This document shows positions 18,005-27,058 of a DNA stretch of 64,000 bases, piece after piece. This DNA comes from Kastovskya adunca ATA6-11-RM4. GTDB lineage: Bacteria > Cyanobacteriota > Cyanobacteriia > Cyanobacteriales > Coleofasciculaceae. The notes under the pieces were generated by a model. The model made no database searches. It was not told the origin of the DNA and saw nothing but the letters and a program-made list of their open reading frames with translations. Location of the stretch: the NCBI GenBank assembly GCA_019359445.1, contig JAHHHJ010000001.1:186001-250000 (forward strand). The letters are read 5' to 3'. The translations under genes and the position numbers were made by a program. Within the stretch, counting starts at the first letter, position 1; every line of letters begins with the position of its first letter.

Positions 18005-18392
18005 CTTTTATACACATAAGATTCATTAACTCACCTTGACCGAGCTAGGTAGCGATCGCGCTATTGAGTAGACCTCTTGCATAAGTCGAATAGACCCCCC
18101 TTAATCCCCCCTTAGTAAGGGGGGAGACTTGAAATCTTGCCCCCTCCCCTTAGTAAGGGGAGGGTTGGGGAGGGGTCTGGTACATTTTTGCAAGAGGTCT
18201 AGTGATCAGTTGAAAAGACCTGTAGAGACGGATCGCGCTCTGTCTCTACAACCCTCAAGTGCCAAGGGGTGCGTAGCCAAAGGTAGCATTGAACTGGCGG
18301 CACCAAACCACAACTGAGCGAAAGTCTTCGGGATTAACGTTCGCCGGGATAGCGTAGCGTTACAAGGCTTCTATGATTGAACGTCCCTTAGT
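18005..18392. other. intergenic region containing a MITE-like repeat
   Basis: About 390 bases between the GH13 and permease genes. It is dominated by the 133-bp repeat at 18069-18201. The rest has short palindromic motifs (for instance near 18218-18250, TGTAGAGACGGATCGCGCTC then TGTCTCTACA) but no gene. The permease promoter is presumably in the last 100 bases. Confidence 0.5.
18069..18201 (+). repeat. 133-bp MITE-like repeat, copy D (intact)
   Basis: Perfect 13-base terminal inverted repeats TAGACCTCTTGCA / TGCAAGAGGTCTA. Two internal hairpins (CCCCCCTTAGTAAGGGGGG and CCCCTTAGTAAGGGG) and GGTTGGGGAGGGGTCTGG make the interior. It is the intact counterpart of the IS-interrupted copy at 3063-4854. 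No open frame. Confidence 0.8.
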
Positions 18393-19043
18393 ATGAATAT
18401 CTTTGCTCAAGCTCTAGACTACGCCGCTAGTAATCCCGATCGCCTGATGACCGCCTTGGGGCAGCATTTACGGCTGGTGGTGGTGCCCCTAACGATTGGT
18501 TTGGGGTTGGGGCTACCCTTAGGGTTACTCAGTTCGCGATCGCGTACCGCTTCTACGGTATTGATTAATACCTTCAACGGCTTACGAGTCATTCCCAGTT
18601 TGGCGATTTTGTTTGTTGCCATTCCCTACTTTGGGCTAACCTTCCAATCGGCGGCGATCGCCCTGACTCTACTCGTCATACCGCCAATTCTGATCAGTAC
18701 CGACGTTGCTTTTCGCAGCATTAATCCAGCCATTCGCGAAGCCGCCAAAGGCATGGGAATGGCACCTCTACAGGTACTCCAACAAGTTGAAATTCCTTTA
18801 GCACTTCCTGTAATTGTCGCTGGGATTAAAACCGCAACCACTGAAGCGATCGCCAGCGCTACCCTGGCTGCGTTTATTGGTGCTGGTGGGCTAGGTAGCT
18901 TTATTGTTCTGGGCTTTTCCCTTTACGACAACGCCATTCTCCTAGTTGGGGCAATTCCCGTCGCTGTGTTAGCACTGATTGCGGAAGTAGGGTTGAGTAC
19001 CTTAGAGCGGTCGTTGCAACCACCCATTTTTAGGAAGGGGTGA
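18393..19043 (+). CDS. ABC transporter permease, glycine betaine/osmoprotectant (ProW/OpuB) type
   Basis: 216 residues with about six membrane segments. The cytoplasmic EAA loop is EAAKGMGMAPLQVLQQVEIPLALP, which contacts the ATPase. Length and sequence suit OpuBB/ProW-like permeases. No ATPase or substrate-binding gene is adjacent, so partners must be encoded elsewhere or this gene is an orphan. The ATG at 18393 follows no strong ribosome site. The downstream bvdR gene begins only about 30 bases after it. Confidence 0.85.
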   Translation: MNIFAQALDYAASNPDRLMTALGQHLRLVVVPLTIGLGLGLPLGLLSSRSRTASTVLINTFNGLRVIPSLAILFVAIPYFGLTFQSAAIALTLLVIPPILISTDVAFRSINPAIREAAKGMGMAPLQVLQQVEIPLALPVIVAGIKTATTEAIASATLAAFIGAGGLGSFIVLGFSLYDNAILLVGAIPVAVLALIAEVGLSTLERSLQPPIFRKG

Positions 19044-19074
19044 AATTGTAGTAAAAGAGTGTTGTAATTCTTTG

Positions 19075-20088
19075 ATGCCGTCAGCGATGCCGATTAATAA
19101 TTTGTCTGATTTATCTGTTGAGTTACCGCTGCGGCTAGGGATAGTGGGGACAGGGTTTGCAGCAAGGCTGAGGGCAGAAGCATTGCAAGCCGATGAGCGA
19201 TCGCACTTACTTGCTGTCAATGGACACACCCCGGAAAAGACCAACGAATTTGCTCAAACCTACAACGCCTCCCCGATTGATCACTGGCAAAAACTTGTCC
19301 AGCATCCCGACTTAGATGCGGTCGTCATTTGTACAATTAACCGCGATCATAGTGCGATCGCCCGTGCTGCCCTCGAAGCTAATAAGCACGTTATCATCGA
19401 ATATCCTCTCGCCCTCGATCCCCAAGAAGCCAAGTCCCTAATTGCCCTAGCACAAGCCAAAAGCAAACTCCTCCACGTTGAACATATTGAACTTTTAGGC
19501 GGACTCCATCAAGCCCTGCGGCAGTCTTTACCAGAGATTGGTAACGCCTTCTACGCCCGCTACGTCACCATTGCTCCCAAGCGTCCCGCCCCTCGCCGTT
19601 GGACGTATCACCGAGAACTATTTGGCTTTCCCTTTAGTGGGGCGCTCTCCCGCATCCATCGCCTCACCGACTTATTTGGCAGCGTCGCCACCGTTAGCTG
19701 TCAGTCGCGGTACTGGGGAACGGGAGACTACTTCACCGCCTGTCTTTGCACCGCCCAACTGCGCTTTCATAATGGGTTAATTGCGGAAGTGACTTATGGC
19801 AAAGGGGAAGTATTCTGGCAAAGTTTACGCAACTTTGAGGTGCATGGAGATAAAGGAACGCTGCTGTTTGAAGGCGATGAAGGAACACTGATTCGGGATG
19901 AAGAAACGACACCGATTGAGGTTGGCGGGCGTCGTGGGTTATTTGGGAAAGATACGGGGATGGTCTTGGATTATTTCAGTGAAGGTACGCCCCTCTACGT
20001 ATCGCCGGAGGCAAGTTATTACGCCCTAAAAATTGCGGATGCGGCGCGTCAATCAGCCGCAACAGGCGAGACGATAAAATGCGATTAG
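19075..20088 (+). CDS. bvdR: biliverdin reductase (Gfo/Idh/MocA-type)
   Basis: 337 residues. The Rossmann motif is GIVGTGFAARLRAEAL. The catalytic-region signature EYPLAL replaces the usual EKP of the family, and LLHVEHIELLGGLHQALRQ, FYARY and RWTYHRELFGFPF...ALSRIHRLTDLFG match cyanobacterial BvdR as I recall it. The enzyme reduces biliverdin to bilirubin with NAD(P)H and affects phycobilisome function. The first ATG at 19075 is used; a second at 19087 is possible. The GLFGKDT and PLYVSPEASYYAL segments near the C-terminus agree with BvdR rather than a sugar dehydrogenase. Confidence 0.85.
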   Translation: MPSAMPINNLSDLSVELPLRLGIVGTGFAARLRAEALQADERSHLLAVNGHTPEKTNEFAQTYNASPIDHWQKLVQHPDLDAVVICTINRDHSAIARAALEANKHVIIEYPLALDPQEAKSLIALAQAKSKLLHVEHIELLGGLHQALRQSLPEIGNAFYARYVTIAPKRPAPRRWTYHRELFGFPFSGALSRIHRLTDLFGSVATVSCQSRYWGTGDYFTACLCTAQLRFHNGLIAEVTYGKGEVFWQSLRNFEVHGDKGTLLFEGDEGTLIRDEETTPIEVGGRRGLFGKDTGMVLDYFSEGTPLYVSPEASYYALKIADAARQSAATGETIKCD

Positions 20089-20123
20089 GGGGAGTAAGAT
20101 GGCTCATTCCCCTCAAGTTGCCT

Positions 20124-23100
20124 TCAAGCAGCAGGAGTGTAAATACTGCGTCCTGCCCCTGAGTAAGACTCATAGACGTGCTGATACACCTCTTCACACT
20201 TGCGCTGGTACACATCGGTTGAGTAACCTTCGGGTAGCTGGTCTAATATCTCCTCAATCGCAACCTTAACTGCTGCCTTCGATTGTTGCCGCCTACGCCA
20301 ATCAAGTACTAATTTTTCTTGCTTGAGGGTTGACAAAAGTTCCTTTGCCACATTCTTAACTGCCAGCTTCTCCTTCTCGGTTAAGCTGATATCTGGTTTC
20401 GTCAGTAGGTCAACGATCGCCAGTTCTTCTTCTTCCAGATTCTCCGCGATCGCACGTTTATCCTCAACTTTCAGTTCCTGGGCAAACTCCACCAACTCGG
20501 TAAAGAAGGTTTCCACGTTGCGCGAACCAGCATTGTATTCATCAATCATCTGCTGAAACTTGTCCAGGTAATTCATCCGGCTTTTGTTGAGGCGTACCAT
20601 CTGGGTTAGCTGGCTGGCGATCGCCCCTTTTAGCTTCTCAGCTTCCGTGTGCTTGTACCCTTTGTCAAACTGGGCTTTGAGGGCGTCAAAGTCAATCTGG
20701 CTGAGGTCAACGTAGAGACGTTCCGGTGGAACGTCTTTGGATTCGGGGATGACATACTTCAACGTACCGATGGACTCATCCAGAATTTCCTCAACGGCGG
20801 CTTTGACTTCGGAAATGTCCACCGGGGAAGCCAGGTTTCTGATTCGCTTGGTGATTTCACCCAAGGCATATAACGTGGGATTGAACTCACCCGCTGCTGG
20901 GTCTGGGAGAATCGCTTTGTAGAGTTTGGTGACGTTCTGAGTTAGTGCCAGATACCGCTGCTTGGAATCGTCGTTCACCAGGATGGCTTCGACGGCATCA
21001 TTCCATAGCTTGGTACGGGCAAAGGCTTGGGTGGTGGTTTGGATTTGGTCGAAGTTGATGCCGCGATCGCTACAAAATTGTAGAGTATCTGCGATCGCCT
21101 TTCTCAATTCCTCCACCAAGGCTTCTTTGGATTGCACCGGGGTATCGCCTGCTTCCACGCCGCCACCGGAGGCGGAACCGTAAATCGCCAGTGCTTTTTG
21201 CAAGTCGCGGAACACGCCGATATAGTCTACAATCAGCCCGTTTACCTTTTCCCCAAATACCCGATTTGCCCTGGCGATGGTTTGCATCAAGGTATGGTTC
21301 CGCATCGGTTTGTCGAGGTAGATGGTGGAACAACTGGGGGCGTCAAAGCCTGTCATCCACATCGCGCAGACAAAGACAATACGCAGCGGGTTGCTGGCGT
21401 CTTTGAATTTTACGTCCAGTCCCGGTTTTCCTTTGACGAGGCGCTGGCGGTGGGGTTTAATCGTTAAGCCTTTTTTGTTAAACGCTTCTTCCTCATTCTG
21501 GGAGGAGGAAATGACTACCGCCATGTCGGTTTCTTCCAGGTACTGAATTTTCGCGGTTAGCTGTTCGCGTTCACTCTCGCTGGCGGTGGTGAGTTGGTTC
21601 TGTAACTGGGTTAACTGCTGCTGCCAATAGTGCTGCACCTTGTTGTACATTGTGACAGCGGTGAAGCGATCGATGGAGACAACCATTGCTTTGCCCTGGT
21701 ATCCCCGTCCTAAAAAGTGAGTGACAATATCTTGAGCGATTTCGTCTAAGCGTTCCTCTCGCGTTATCAGGTGATATTCCCGCGAAAATTCCCGTTCCAG
21801 TTTATTCTCTTGTGCCTCATCTAAGTCGGCTGATTCGATGGCATCGGTAATCTCTTCGTTGAGTTCGCTGTTGGTGAGTTCCAGTTGGGGGATGCGGTTT
21901 TCGTAAAACAGGGGAACAGTGGCGTTGTCTTCTACCGATTGGCGGAAGTTGTAGATGCTGATATAGTCGCCAAATTCGCGCCGCGTGGCTTCTTCTCCCA
22001 CAAGTAGGGGTGTGCCAGTGAAGCCAATAAACCCGGCTTTGGGTAATGCGGTTCGCATATTTCCAGCGAAGCTGTCGTATTGGGAACGGTGGGCTTCGTC
22101 GGCAATCACAATTACATCATCTCTATCGGAGAGTTTGGGGTAGCGATCGCCTTTTTTGGTGCGGAATTTCTGAATTAAGGTGAACACATAACGATGGTCT
22201 TCTGTCAATAGTTGTTTGAGGTGTTCGCCACTCTTTGCCCTGACTTCTTTTTCCGGTTCGGTGACGGCACCTGTTTTAGCAAAGTTTTTGTAGATTTGGT
22301 CGTCTAAATCTTCTCTGTCGGTGATAATTACGAACGTCCAGTTTCCCTCAACTGTGCGGTGAACTTTCTGGGAAAAGAACTGCATGGAGAAGCTTTTACC
22401 GCTGCCTTGGGTGTGCCAAAATACTCCGAGTTTGCCTTGATTTTCTCGGATGTTTTGCACGGCTTCTAGGCAACTATTGACGCCGAGATACTGGTGATTT
22501 TTGGCAACGAGTTTGATTAAGCCGCCTTGTTCTTCGCTAAATAGGGTGAAGTTTTCGACGATATCTAAGAGTTTGGTTTTTTCGCAGGTGCCGCGAATCA
22601 TCGTGTCGAGGGAGATGATTCCTTCTTCACCCTCACTGTTGATTTTCTTCCAGTCTGAGAAGTATTCCCAGGTGGCGGTGAGACTACCGATTTTGCTAAT
22701 GCTGCCGTTGGAAAGGATGACGATGCCGTTGTACCAAAACAGTTGGGGGATTTCTTCTCGGTAGTCGCAGAAGTTGTTTTGGTAGGCGAATTCGACTCGT
22801 TCTCTAGAGGCTTTGAGTTCGATGAAGATGAGGGGAATGCCGTTAACGAAACCGAGTAAGTCGGGGCGGCGGGTGTACATTTCCCCAACAATCGAGAGTT
22901 GGGAGGCGAGGAAGAAGTCGTTGTTGGTGGGGGTTTGCCAATCGATGACGGTGACGTTTTCGGTAATGTCTTCGCCATCGTCGTTGCGGTAGGTGACTTT
23001 TACTCTATCTTTGAGGCGATCGCAAATTTCCCGGTTGGCGCTGGCGAGGGTGAGGGCGCTTCTGTCGCGGGTGAGTTCCTCGATAGCGAGGGCGATCGCT

Positions 23101-23321
23101 TGTTCGGGAAGGTGAGGGTTGAGTTTTTCTAGGGCTGGGCGCAGTTTGGAGATTAGGACTACATCGCTTCTGGTTTCTCGCCCTAAGTAAAGACGTTCCA
23201 CCGGAACGTCTCTACCATCGCCGTAGATTTCGTTGTAGCAGTTGGCGGTGGTGTAGCCCAGTTGTTCAAATAGGGCGATGGTGTAGAGTTCTAGGGCTTC
23301 TTCTGAATCGGGGTGGGGCAT
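20124..23321 (-). CDS. hsdR: type I restriction enzyme subunit HsdR
   Basis: About 1065 residues. The N-terminal nuclease has PLIFIELKASRE (the ExK part of the PD-(D/E)xK site, with DLLGFVNG before it). The motor has Walker A in TQGSGKSFSMQFF, the DEAH box in IADEAHRSQYD and later helicase motifs (FTGTPLL, TGFDAPSCSTIYLDKPM, QTIARANRVF). A helical C-terminal domain follows. It translocates DNA and cuts when HsdM/HsdS meet unmethylated sites. Two palindromic repeats are inserted in frame (about residues 37-43 and 862-868), both reading as [RK]DVP[VP]ERLY. The ATG at 23321 is used; a TTG at 23357 overlapping the upstream stop is possible. Confidence 0.92.
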   Translation of the reverse strand: MPHPDSEEALELYTIALFEQLGYTTANCYNEIYGDGRDVPVERLYLGRETRSDVVLISKLRPALEKLNPHLPEQAIALAIEELTRDRSALTLASANREICDRLKDRVKVTYRNDDGEDITENVTVIDWQTPTNNDFFLASQLSIVGEMYTRRPDLLGFVNGIPLIFIELKASRERVEFAYQNNFCDYREEIPQLFWYNGIVILSNGSISKIGSLTATWEYFSDWKKINSEGEEGIISLDTMIRGTCEKTKLLDIVENFTLFSEEQGGLIKLVAKNHQYLGVNSCLEAVQNIRENQGKLGVFWHTQGSGKSFSMQFFSQKVHRTVEGNWTFVIITDREDLDDQIYKNFAKTGAVTEPEKEVRAKSGEHLKQLLTEDHRYVFTLIQKFRTKKGDRYPKLSDRDDVIVIADEAHRSQYDSFAGNMRTALPKAGFIGFTGTPLLVGEEATRREFGDYISIYNFRQSVEDNATVPLFYENRIPQLELTNSELNEEITDAIESADLDEAQENKLEREFSREYHLITREERLDEIAQDIVTHFLGRGYQGKAMVVSIDRFTAVTMYNKVQHYWQQQLTQLQNQLTTASESEREQLTAKIQYLEETDMAVVISSSQNEEEAFNKKGLTIKPHRQRLVKGKPGLDVKFKDASNPLRIVFVCAMWMTGFDAPSCSTIYLDKPMRNHTLMQTIARANRVFGEKVNGLIVDYIGVFRDLQKALAIYGSASGGGVEAGDTPVQSKEALVEELRKAIADTLQFCSDRGINFDQIQTTTQAFARTKLWNDAVEAILVNDDSKQRYLALTQNVTKLYKAILPDPAAGEFNPTLYALGEITKRIRNLASPVDISEVKAAVEEILDESIGTLKYVIPESKDVPPERLYVDLSQIDFDALKAQFDKGYKHTEAEKLKGAIASQLTQMVRLNKSRMNYLDKFQQMIDEYNAGSRNVETFFTELVEFAQELKVEDKRAIAENLEEEELAIVDLLTKPDISLTEKEKLAVKNVAKELLSTLKQEKLVLDWRRRQQSKAAVKVAIEEILDQLPEGYSTDVYQRKCEEVYQHVYESYSGAGRSIYTPAA
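20716..20736. repeat. palindromic element inside hsdR (copy 1)
   Basis: AGACGTTCC-GGT-GGAACGTCT, a perfect 9-base-pair palindrome in the coding sequence. It encodes KDVPPERLY on the minus strand, placed before VDLSQIDFDALK. Confidence 0.75.
23191..23211. repeat. palindromic element inside hsdR (copy 2)
   Basis: AGACGTTCC-ACC-GGAACGTCT, with near-complementary flanks (GTAA on the left, CTAC on the right). It encodes RDVPVERLY, between EIYGDG and LGRETRSDVV. Confidence 0.75.
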
Positions 23322-23353
23322 GGAGATAAAAGAGTTTGGGATAGAGGGGAGTG

Positions 23354-23965
23354 TCAATCTGTCATTGATTCGTTAATACCGTAGGCTAAGATTCCCAAAA
23401 TTTTATTGACGTTGTTGAGAAAATACTCTCCTAAATCTATTTCAATAATTTGCTCTTCTAATTTTAAAAATTTCCACCTATCCCCAGTCGTGACAGTCCC
23501 ATAAATTTTGTGAATTGGGTTGCCTTCTCGTTCGTTAAATAATCTTGCGGCTAACATTTCCGCTACGCATTGACCTAAGCCAGCATTTATATCTTCTTTT
23601 TTTGCCTCTACAATCGTGATAACGGGTGCGTTGATAAATAGCTGTTCTGGAGAACGGCTGATGAGAAAGTCACAGGTTCCGTTTAATCCTTGGCTTGCAT
23701 CAACGGTAAAATCTACGCCGGAGAATAAACTAATAGGATGCGTCAACCGCTTTTTTAACTCAATTAACACAGGGGCGATAATCATTTCTGAGCGTGATTT
23801 TTCTGTGTTAATGGCAAGGGCTAAAGGTAAATTGTATTGCAGGGTTTCTTTTAAATAATCGCTGCTGTTGAATTCTGGAACTTCTGCAAAAATATTTACT
23901 TTTTCAGAAATCGTCAAACCAAAGGTTTTTATTACTTTTGCTAAAGTAAAGTCACTGTATGCCAT
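23354..23965 (-). CDS. PD-(D/E)xK nuclease-like protein of unknown role in the RM operon
   Basis: 203 residues. A conserved-looking core ([16 protein letters not shown], then NGTCDFLIS and [18 protein letters not shown]) has the E...D...ExK spacing of PD-(D/E)xK folds. I know similar proteins beside type I restriction genes in cyanobacteria, but none with a defined function. Its stop (TGA, 23354-23356) overlaps a possible TTG start of hsdR, so the two are translated together. It could be a nuclease, an accessory factor, or a regulator. Confidence 0.65.
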   Translation of the reverse strand: MAYSDFTLAKVIKTFGLTISEKVNIFAEVPEFNSSDYLKETLQYNLPLALAINTEKSRSEMIIAPVLIELKKRLTHPISLFSGVDFTVDASQGLNGTCDFLISRSPEQLFINAPVITIVEAKKEDINAGLGQCVAEMLAARLFNEREGNPIHKIYGTVTTGDRWKFLKLEEQIIEIDLGEYFLNNVNKILGILAYGINESMTD

Positions 23966-24036
23966 ATCATCTAACTTTTTTGGCTTGTTTGTTAAGGGCG
24001 ATTAGGGGTGCAGTCTTGATGACAATTCTCTCGGTT

Positions 24037-24291
24037 TCAGGCATTTTCTAAATCGGATAATAACTCTTCTTCGGTTAGGTCAATCATGGCTACGCCGTAA
24101 CGATGTAAGTTAAGGAGGAATGAGACTCTATCTGTACCGATTAATGCGGCTGCCATGCCTGAAGATAAGCGCTTCATTTCAAAAAGTTTGACTGCCATTG
24201 CCCATTTTGCCTCTTGTTCAAATTGTTCTCTGGTTTGTTGCAGGGCATCGGGAAAAGTTTCTGGGTAGTTGATTGTGAGTTGGTGTGACAT
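24037..24291 (-). CDS. UPF0175 family protein (antitoxin-like)
   Basis: 84 residues from the ATG at 24289-24291. It contains EQEAKWAMAVKLFEMKRLSSGMAAALIGTDRVSFLLNLHRYGV, the UPF0175 pattern: a small helix-turn-helix-like protein often found as the antitoxin next to a PIN toxin (DUF3368). No PIN gene is adjacent, so it is solitary here, inside the restriction operon between two nuclease-like genes. Confidence 0.75.
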   Translation of the reverse strand: MSHQLTINYPETFPDALQQTREQFEQEAKWAMAVKLFEMKRLSSGMAAALIGTDRVSFLLNLHRYGVAMIDLTEEELLSDLENA

Positions 24292-24316
24292 AGTGTTTAC
24301 TTTGAGATTAATCAGC

Positions 24317-24955
24317 TCAGTTTTGCAGCATGATTTGTCTGATTTGTTTAAGAACACGCATGATGTCATAAAGTTGATTGCGGTGGGGGAGAAGCAGGGA
24401 GAAAATATTGGATAAGTCGTATTCAGGGTTATCTTGAATCAAGAGTTTAATAAATTGGAATTCATCGCCATTGGTGATTAATCCATAGACGGGGCGTTGG
24501 CGGTTGGGGTTTCCCATCATGTAGGTGAAGGCTTGGGGTAAGGCGATGGAGAAGGCGATGGTTGATTTGGATTCGACGACTAATACCCAGAGTTGTTGTT
24601 GAATAATTAAGGTGTCGATGCGTCCTCTGAGTAATTCGTCTCTGTCTTCTAGGAGGAGTTCGACTTCGGGTTCTGTGGTGACGAAGAAGGGTTCGTCGTA
24701 TAAACCAGCTAGGGTTAATAAGGGGGATATGACTAAGTGATTGATGGTTCCTTCTGCTAATGAACCACATTCTCTATGGCGCAAAAATCGGTTTTTAATT
24801 TGGTCTAATGTGGCTATTTCAGAGTCGGTGATTTCGGGTAAGTCTTGCGTAAACTCTGAGGAGAATTGCTCATTGTTTGTTGGAGTCAGATTAAATCTTT
24901 CTCGGAGGTCAAGTAAGCTGGTGATGGGTTTTGAGATAGGTTTTGTTTGTACCAT
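24317..24955 (-). CDS. restriction endonuclease-like protein (HsdR N-terminal-type fold)
   Basis: 212 residues. LAEGTINHLVISPLL then RGRIDTLII and VLVVESKSTIAFSIALPQAFTYM give the E...D...ExK order of a PD-(D/E)xK nuclease (ESK as the last element). Cyanobacterial homologues are often labelled restriction endonuclease subunit R, without proof. The start is the ATG at 24953-24955. It lies 60 bases after hsdS and 25 bases before the UPF0175 gene in the same operon. Confidence 0.65.
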   Translation of the reverse strand: MVQTKPISKPITSLLDLRERFNLTPTNNEQFSSEFTQDLPEITDSEIATLDQIKNRFLRHRECGSLAEGTINHLVISPLLTLAGLYDEPFFVTTEPEVELLLEDRDELLRGRIDTLIIQQQLWVLVVESKSTIAFSIALPQAFTYMMGNPNRQRPVYGLITNGDEFQFIKLLIQDNPEYDLSNIFSLLLPHRNQLYDIMRVLKQIRQIMLQN

Positions 24956-25015
24956 AATTGCTCTATTTTGTAAGTTTCTGTTGTAATTTTCAGCTTGATT
25001 AGCAAACGGTGAAGT

Positions 25016-26359
25016 TTAAGCTGCTATTTCTCCGGTGTTGATGTCGATGTTTTCTACGTCGATTTCACCTGAGATGAGTTGCGGGAGGAGTAAGTCGCGG
25101 GTTTGGCGAAGGTTGACGTTCTTTGAGTAGAGTGATTGTTTCAAGTTCAAAACATCATTAATTATTTTGCCGAATTTATTAATCCAATCAGGACTAGGAT
25201 AAAGAATTTTGATATTTCTTTGATTGGTGATACTTATAAATTTTCGTGTTGATTGCTCAGATTGCCCAGACAAAATATCTTGAAACCTGTCGGACGTGAA
25301 GGTGCAGTACAAGAAAGCTTGATTTAGTGAAGAAGAATTTTTAATCCTAAAATACGTTACTTGAGGTGTCAAAACTATAAAATTTTCCACTTGTGGGACT
25401 ATAGCGACCCGCCCCATAGTGGCTTTATGCGTTAATAATACATCCCCTTTCTTAGCGAAACCAACTCGTAACGATTGAGCTTGTTCATTGGAAATCAATT
25501 GGCAATTTGCCAAGTTAAGAATATTATTAGCTAGGTCTTTTGCCATAATAAATGGAATACCAACAGGAACATAATTCGTTGATTTAGGATGTTTTTCTCC
25601 ATGATTACCATCCTGGTTTTTTTCCAAAATTCCTCTCTTTATTAGTTCATCTATTGGCAATACCTCCCAGCCCTCTGGAATTAACCCAAATTCAGAAGTT
25701 GAATCAATCATCTTCACCTGTTCATGTCCAGGGAAGCGGAAGTTGACGAACCACTCACGATAGAGCGATCGCGCCATCTCTTCCAGTATCTCAATCCGCC
25801 TCGTGTTGTTCTCGATTAGGTCATCATAGGCTGAGATAATCGCAGCAAGTTTGCGCTGGGTGGGGAGGGGAGGAAGTTTAATCTCGACGCTTTCAACTTG
25901 ACTTGGGCTAACATTTGCCTGACTTGCAGCCCCTAAAGCCATAAGAGCTATTTTTCTTCGTTTTTCCTCTGCATATATTGAATAAAACAAAAATAATTTG
26001 TTACAAATTTCAGGTTTTGTGACAATTATTTTTCCAGCCCGTTGATTTAAAAGGCAGTGACCTAATGATGATGAATGAAGTGCTACTCTCCCAACGACAG
26101 AGTTAGGCTGTGTGAGGTGTGAGCCTGTCAATGATATGAGAATATCTCCACCCTTAACATGATACTTGGTATCTAAAGAGAGAAAACTCGAATCAACATG
26201 GTCAACCTCTGAAAGGTCAACTGCCCCTACTCGAATATTTTTGATTTTTATAATAGGTATCCCTTCGGGCTGGAAATCTTTACTTTTAAAAGCAAAACCA
26301 GAGATAACTTTAGCTACATCACCTAAGCGGATATCCTTCCATTGAGTATACGATGCCAT
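25016..26359 (-). CDS. hsdS: type I restriction enzyme specificity subunit HsdS
   Basis: 447 residues with two target-recognition domains (about 5-155 and 235-395). Each begins with the usual W-x3-RLGDV or PEGWEVLPIDELI block. The central conserved helix region holds PPLPTQRKLAAIISAYDDLIENNTRRIEILEEMARSLYREWF (in two parts), and the C-terminal one ends LRQTRDLLLPQLISGEIDV. It determines the bipartite DNA target of the HsdM/HsdR complex. The ATG at 26357-26359 overlaps the stop (TAATG) of a short frame that matches the end of HsdM, which suggests the ancestral hsdM-hsdS junction. Confidence 0.93.
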   Translation of the reverse strand: MASYTQWKDIRLGDVAKVISGFAFKSKDFQPEGIPIIKIKNIRVGAVDLSEVDHVDSSFLSLDTKYHVKGGDILISLTGSHLTQPNSVVGRVALHSSSLGHCLLNQRAGKIIVTKPEICNKLFLFYSIYAEEKRRKIALMALGAASQANVSPSQVESVEIKLPPLPTQRKLAAIISAYDDLIENNTRRIEILEEMARSLYREWFVNFRFPGHEQVKMIDSTSEFGLIPEGWEVLPIDELIKRGILEKNQDGNHGEKHPKSTNYVPVGIPFIMAKDLANNILNLANCQLISNEQAQSLRVGFAKKGDVLLTHKATMGRVAIVPQVENFIVLTPQVTYFRIKNSSSLNQAFLYCTFTSDRFQDILSGQSEQSTRKFISITNQRNIKILYPSPDWINKFGKIINDVLNLKQSLYSKNVNLRQTRDLLLPQLISGEIDVENIDINTGEIAA

Positions 26360-26439
26360 TAAATCGTCCCCTCCAACAGCCTCACCACATTCTCAGCAAT
26401 CCGTTCTTCCAACTCCCGCGCCTCATCAATTGCTGTCAT
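26359..26439 (-). pseudogene. displaced hsdM 3'-tail fragment (26 codons) fused to the hsdS start
   Basis: A short frame reading [18 protein letters not shown] then VRLLEGTI and TAA, overlapping the hsdS ATG as TAATG. The segment [13 protein letters not shown] is identical to the C-terminus of HsdM at 28131-28180. It starts inside the 3' end of the nucleotidyltransferase gene. It is best explained as the remaining end of the ancestral hsdM, left beside hsdS when cargo genes entered. Confidence 0.6.
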
Positions 26440-26743
26440 ACGCCACCACCGCCTCAGCCATCACTCTGTCTCGAAAATAAATACTTAACTCCTCAGGAGT
26501 TCTTAAATCTATCTTTCTCCCCTCTAGCAGTTCTGAAAGTTCCATTTCCATTCTGACTATCTTAAATAAACCCGGAGTTTTTCCTGGCTCAAACTCCACT
26601 AAAAAATCAATATCGCTCTCCGGTGTAAAATCATCCCTTAACACCGAACCAAATAAAGACAGCTTGCGGATATGGTGACGCTGGCAAAATTGCTCTATTT
26701 CTTTCTTGGGAATTGCGACAGGTAATTGTTTAATTTCACTCAT
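26426..26743 (-). CDS. MNT-type minimal nucleotidyltransferase
   Basis: 105 residues. The NTase motif GSVLRDDFTPESDIDFLVEF carries the GSxxR...DxD catalytic pattern. Such proteins usually act as antitoxins of HEPN toxins (MntA adenylylates HepT). No HEPN gene is present nearby, so this copy is solitary. The stop (TGA) overlaps the start of the hsdM-tail fragment. It is 9 bases downstream of parE and in its transcript. Confidence 0.85.
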   Translation of the reverse strand: MSEIKQLPVAIPKKEIEQFCQRHHIRKLSLFGSVLRDDFTPESDIDFLVEFEPGKTPGLFKIVRMEMELSELLEGRKIDLRTPEELSIYFRDRVMAEAVVAYDSN

Positions 26744-26752
26744 TCCTTTGCC

Positions 26753-27058
26753 TCATTCCTCATCCGACTCAGAAAACAACGATTCCAAATCCCGATATCC
26801 ACTCACCACCCGCACAATTTCCACCCCATCCTCAATCACCCGATAAAGAATGATGTAACCCTCAAGAGGAACCCCCCGTAACGACGGCTCAACTTCAGCA
26901 TAAGAACGCCCCATATTGGGAAACTTCACCAAGTTCTTGCATTTCTGCTCAAACCAATTCACAAACCGTTCGCCAGCCTCTAGACTCCGGCTCAAAAAAT
27001 AATCAGAAATCTCATCTAAATCCTGACTCGCTGCTGGTGAAATAATGTAACGATTCAT
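26753..27058 (-). CDS. parE: RelE/ParE-family toxin
   Basis: 101 residues. YIISPAASQDLDEISDYFLSRS, then PNMGRSYAEVEPSLRGVPLEGYIILYRV and VEIVRVVSGYRDLESLF, is the ParE/RelE-fold layout. Members inhibit gyrase or cut mRNA. The start overlaps the antitoxin stop (ATGA at 27055-27058), typical for a ParDE module. A C-terminal acidic tail (SESDEE) is short. Activity is untested. Confidence 0.88.
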   Translation of the reverse strand: MNRYIISPAASQDLDEISDYFLSRSLEAGERFVNWFEQKCKNLVKFPNMGRSYAEVEPSLRGVPLEGYIILYRVIEDGVEIVRVVSGYRDLESLFSESDEE

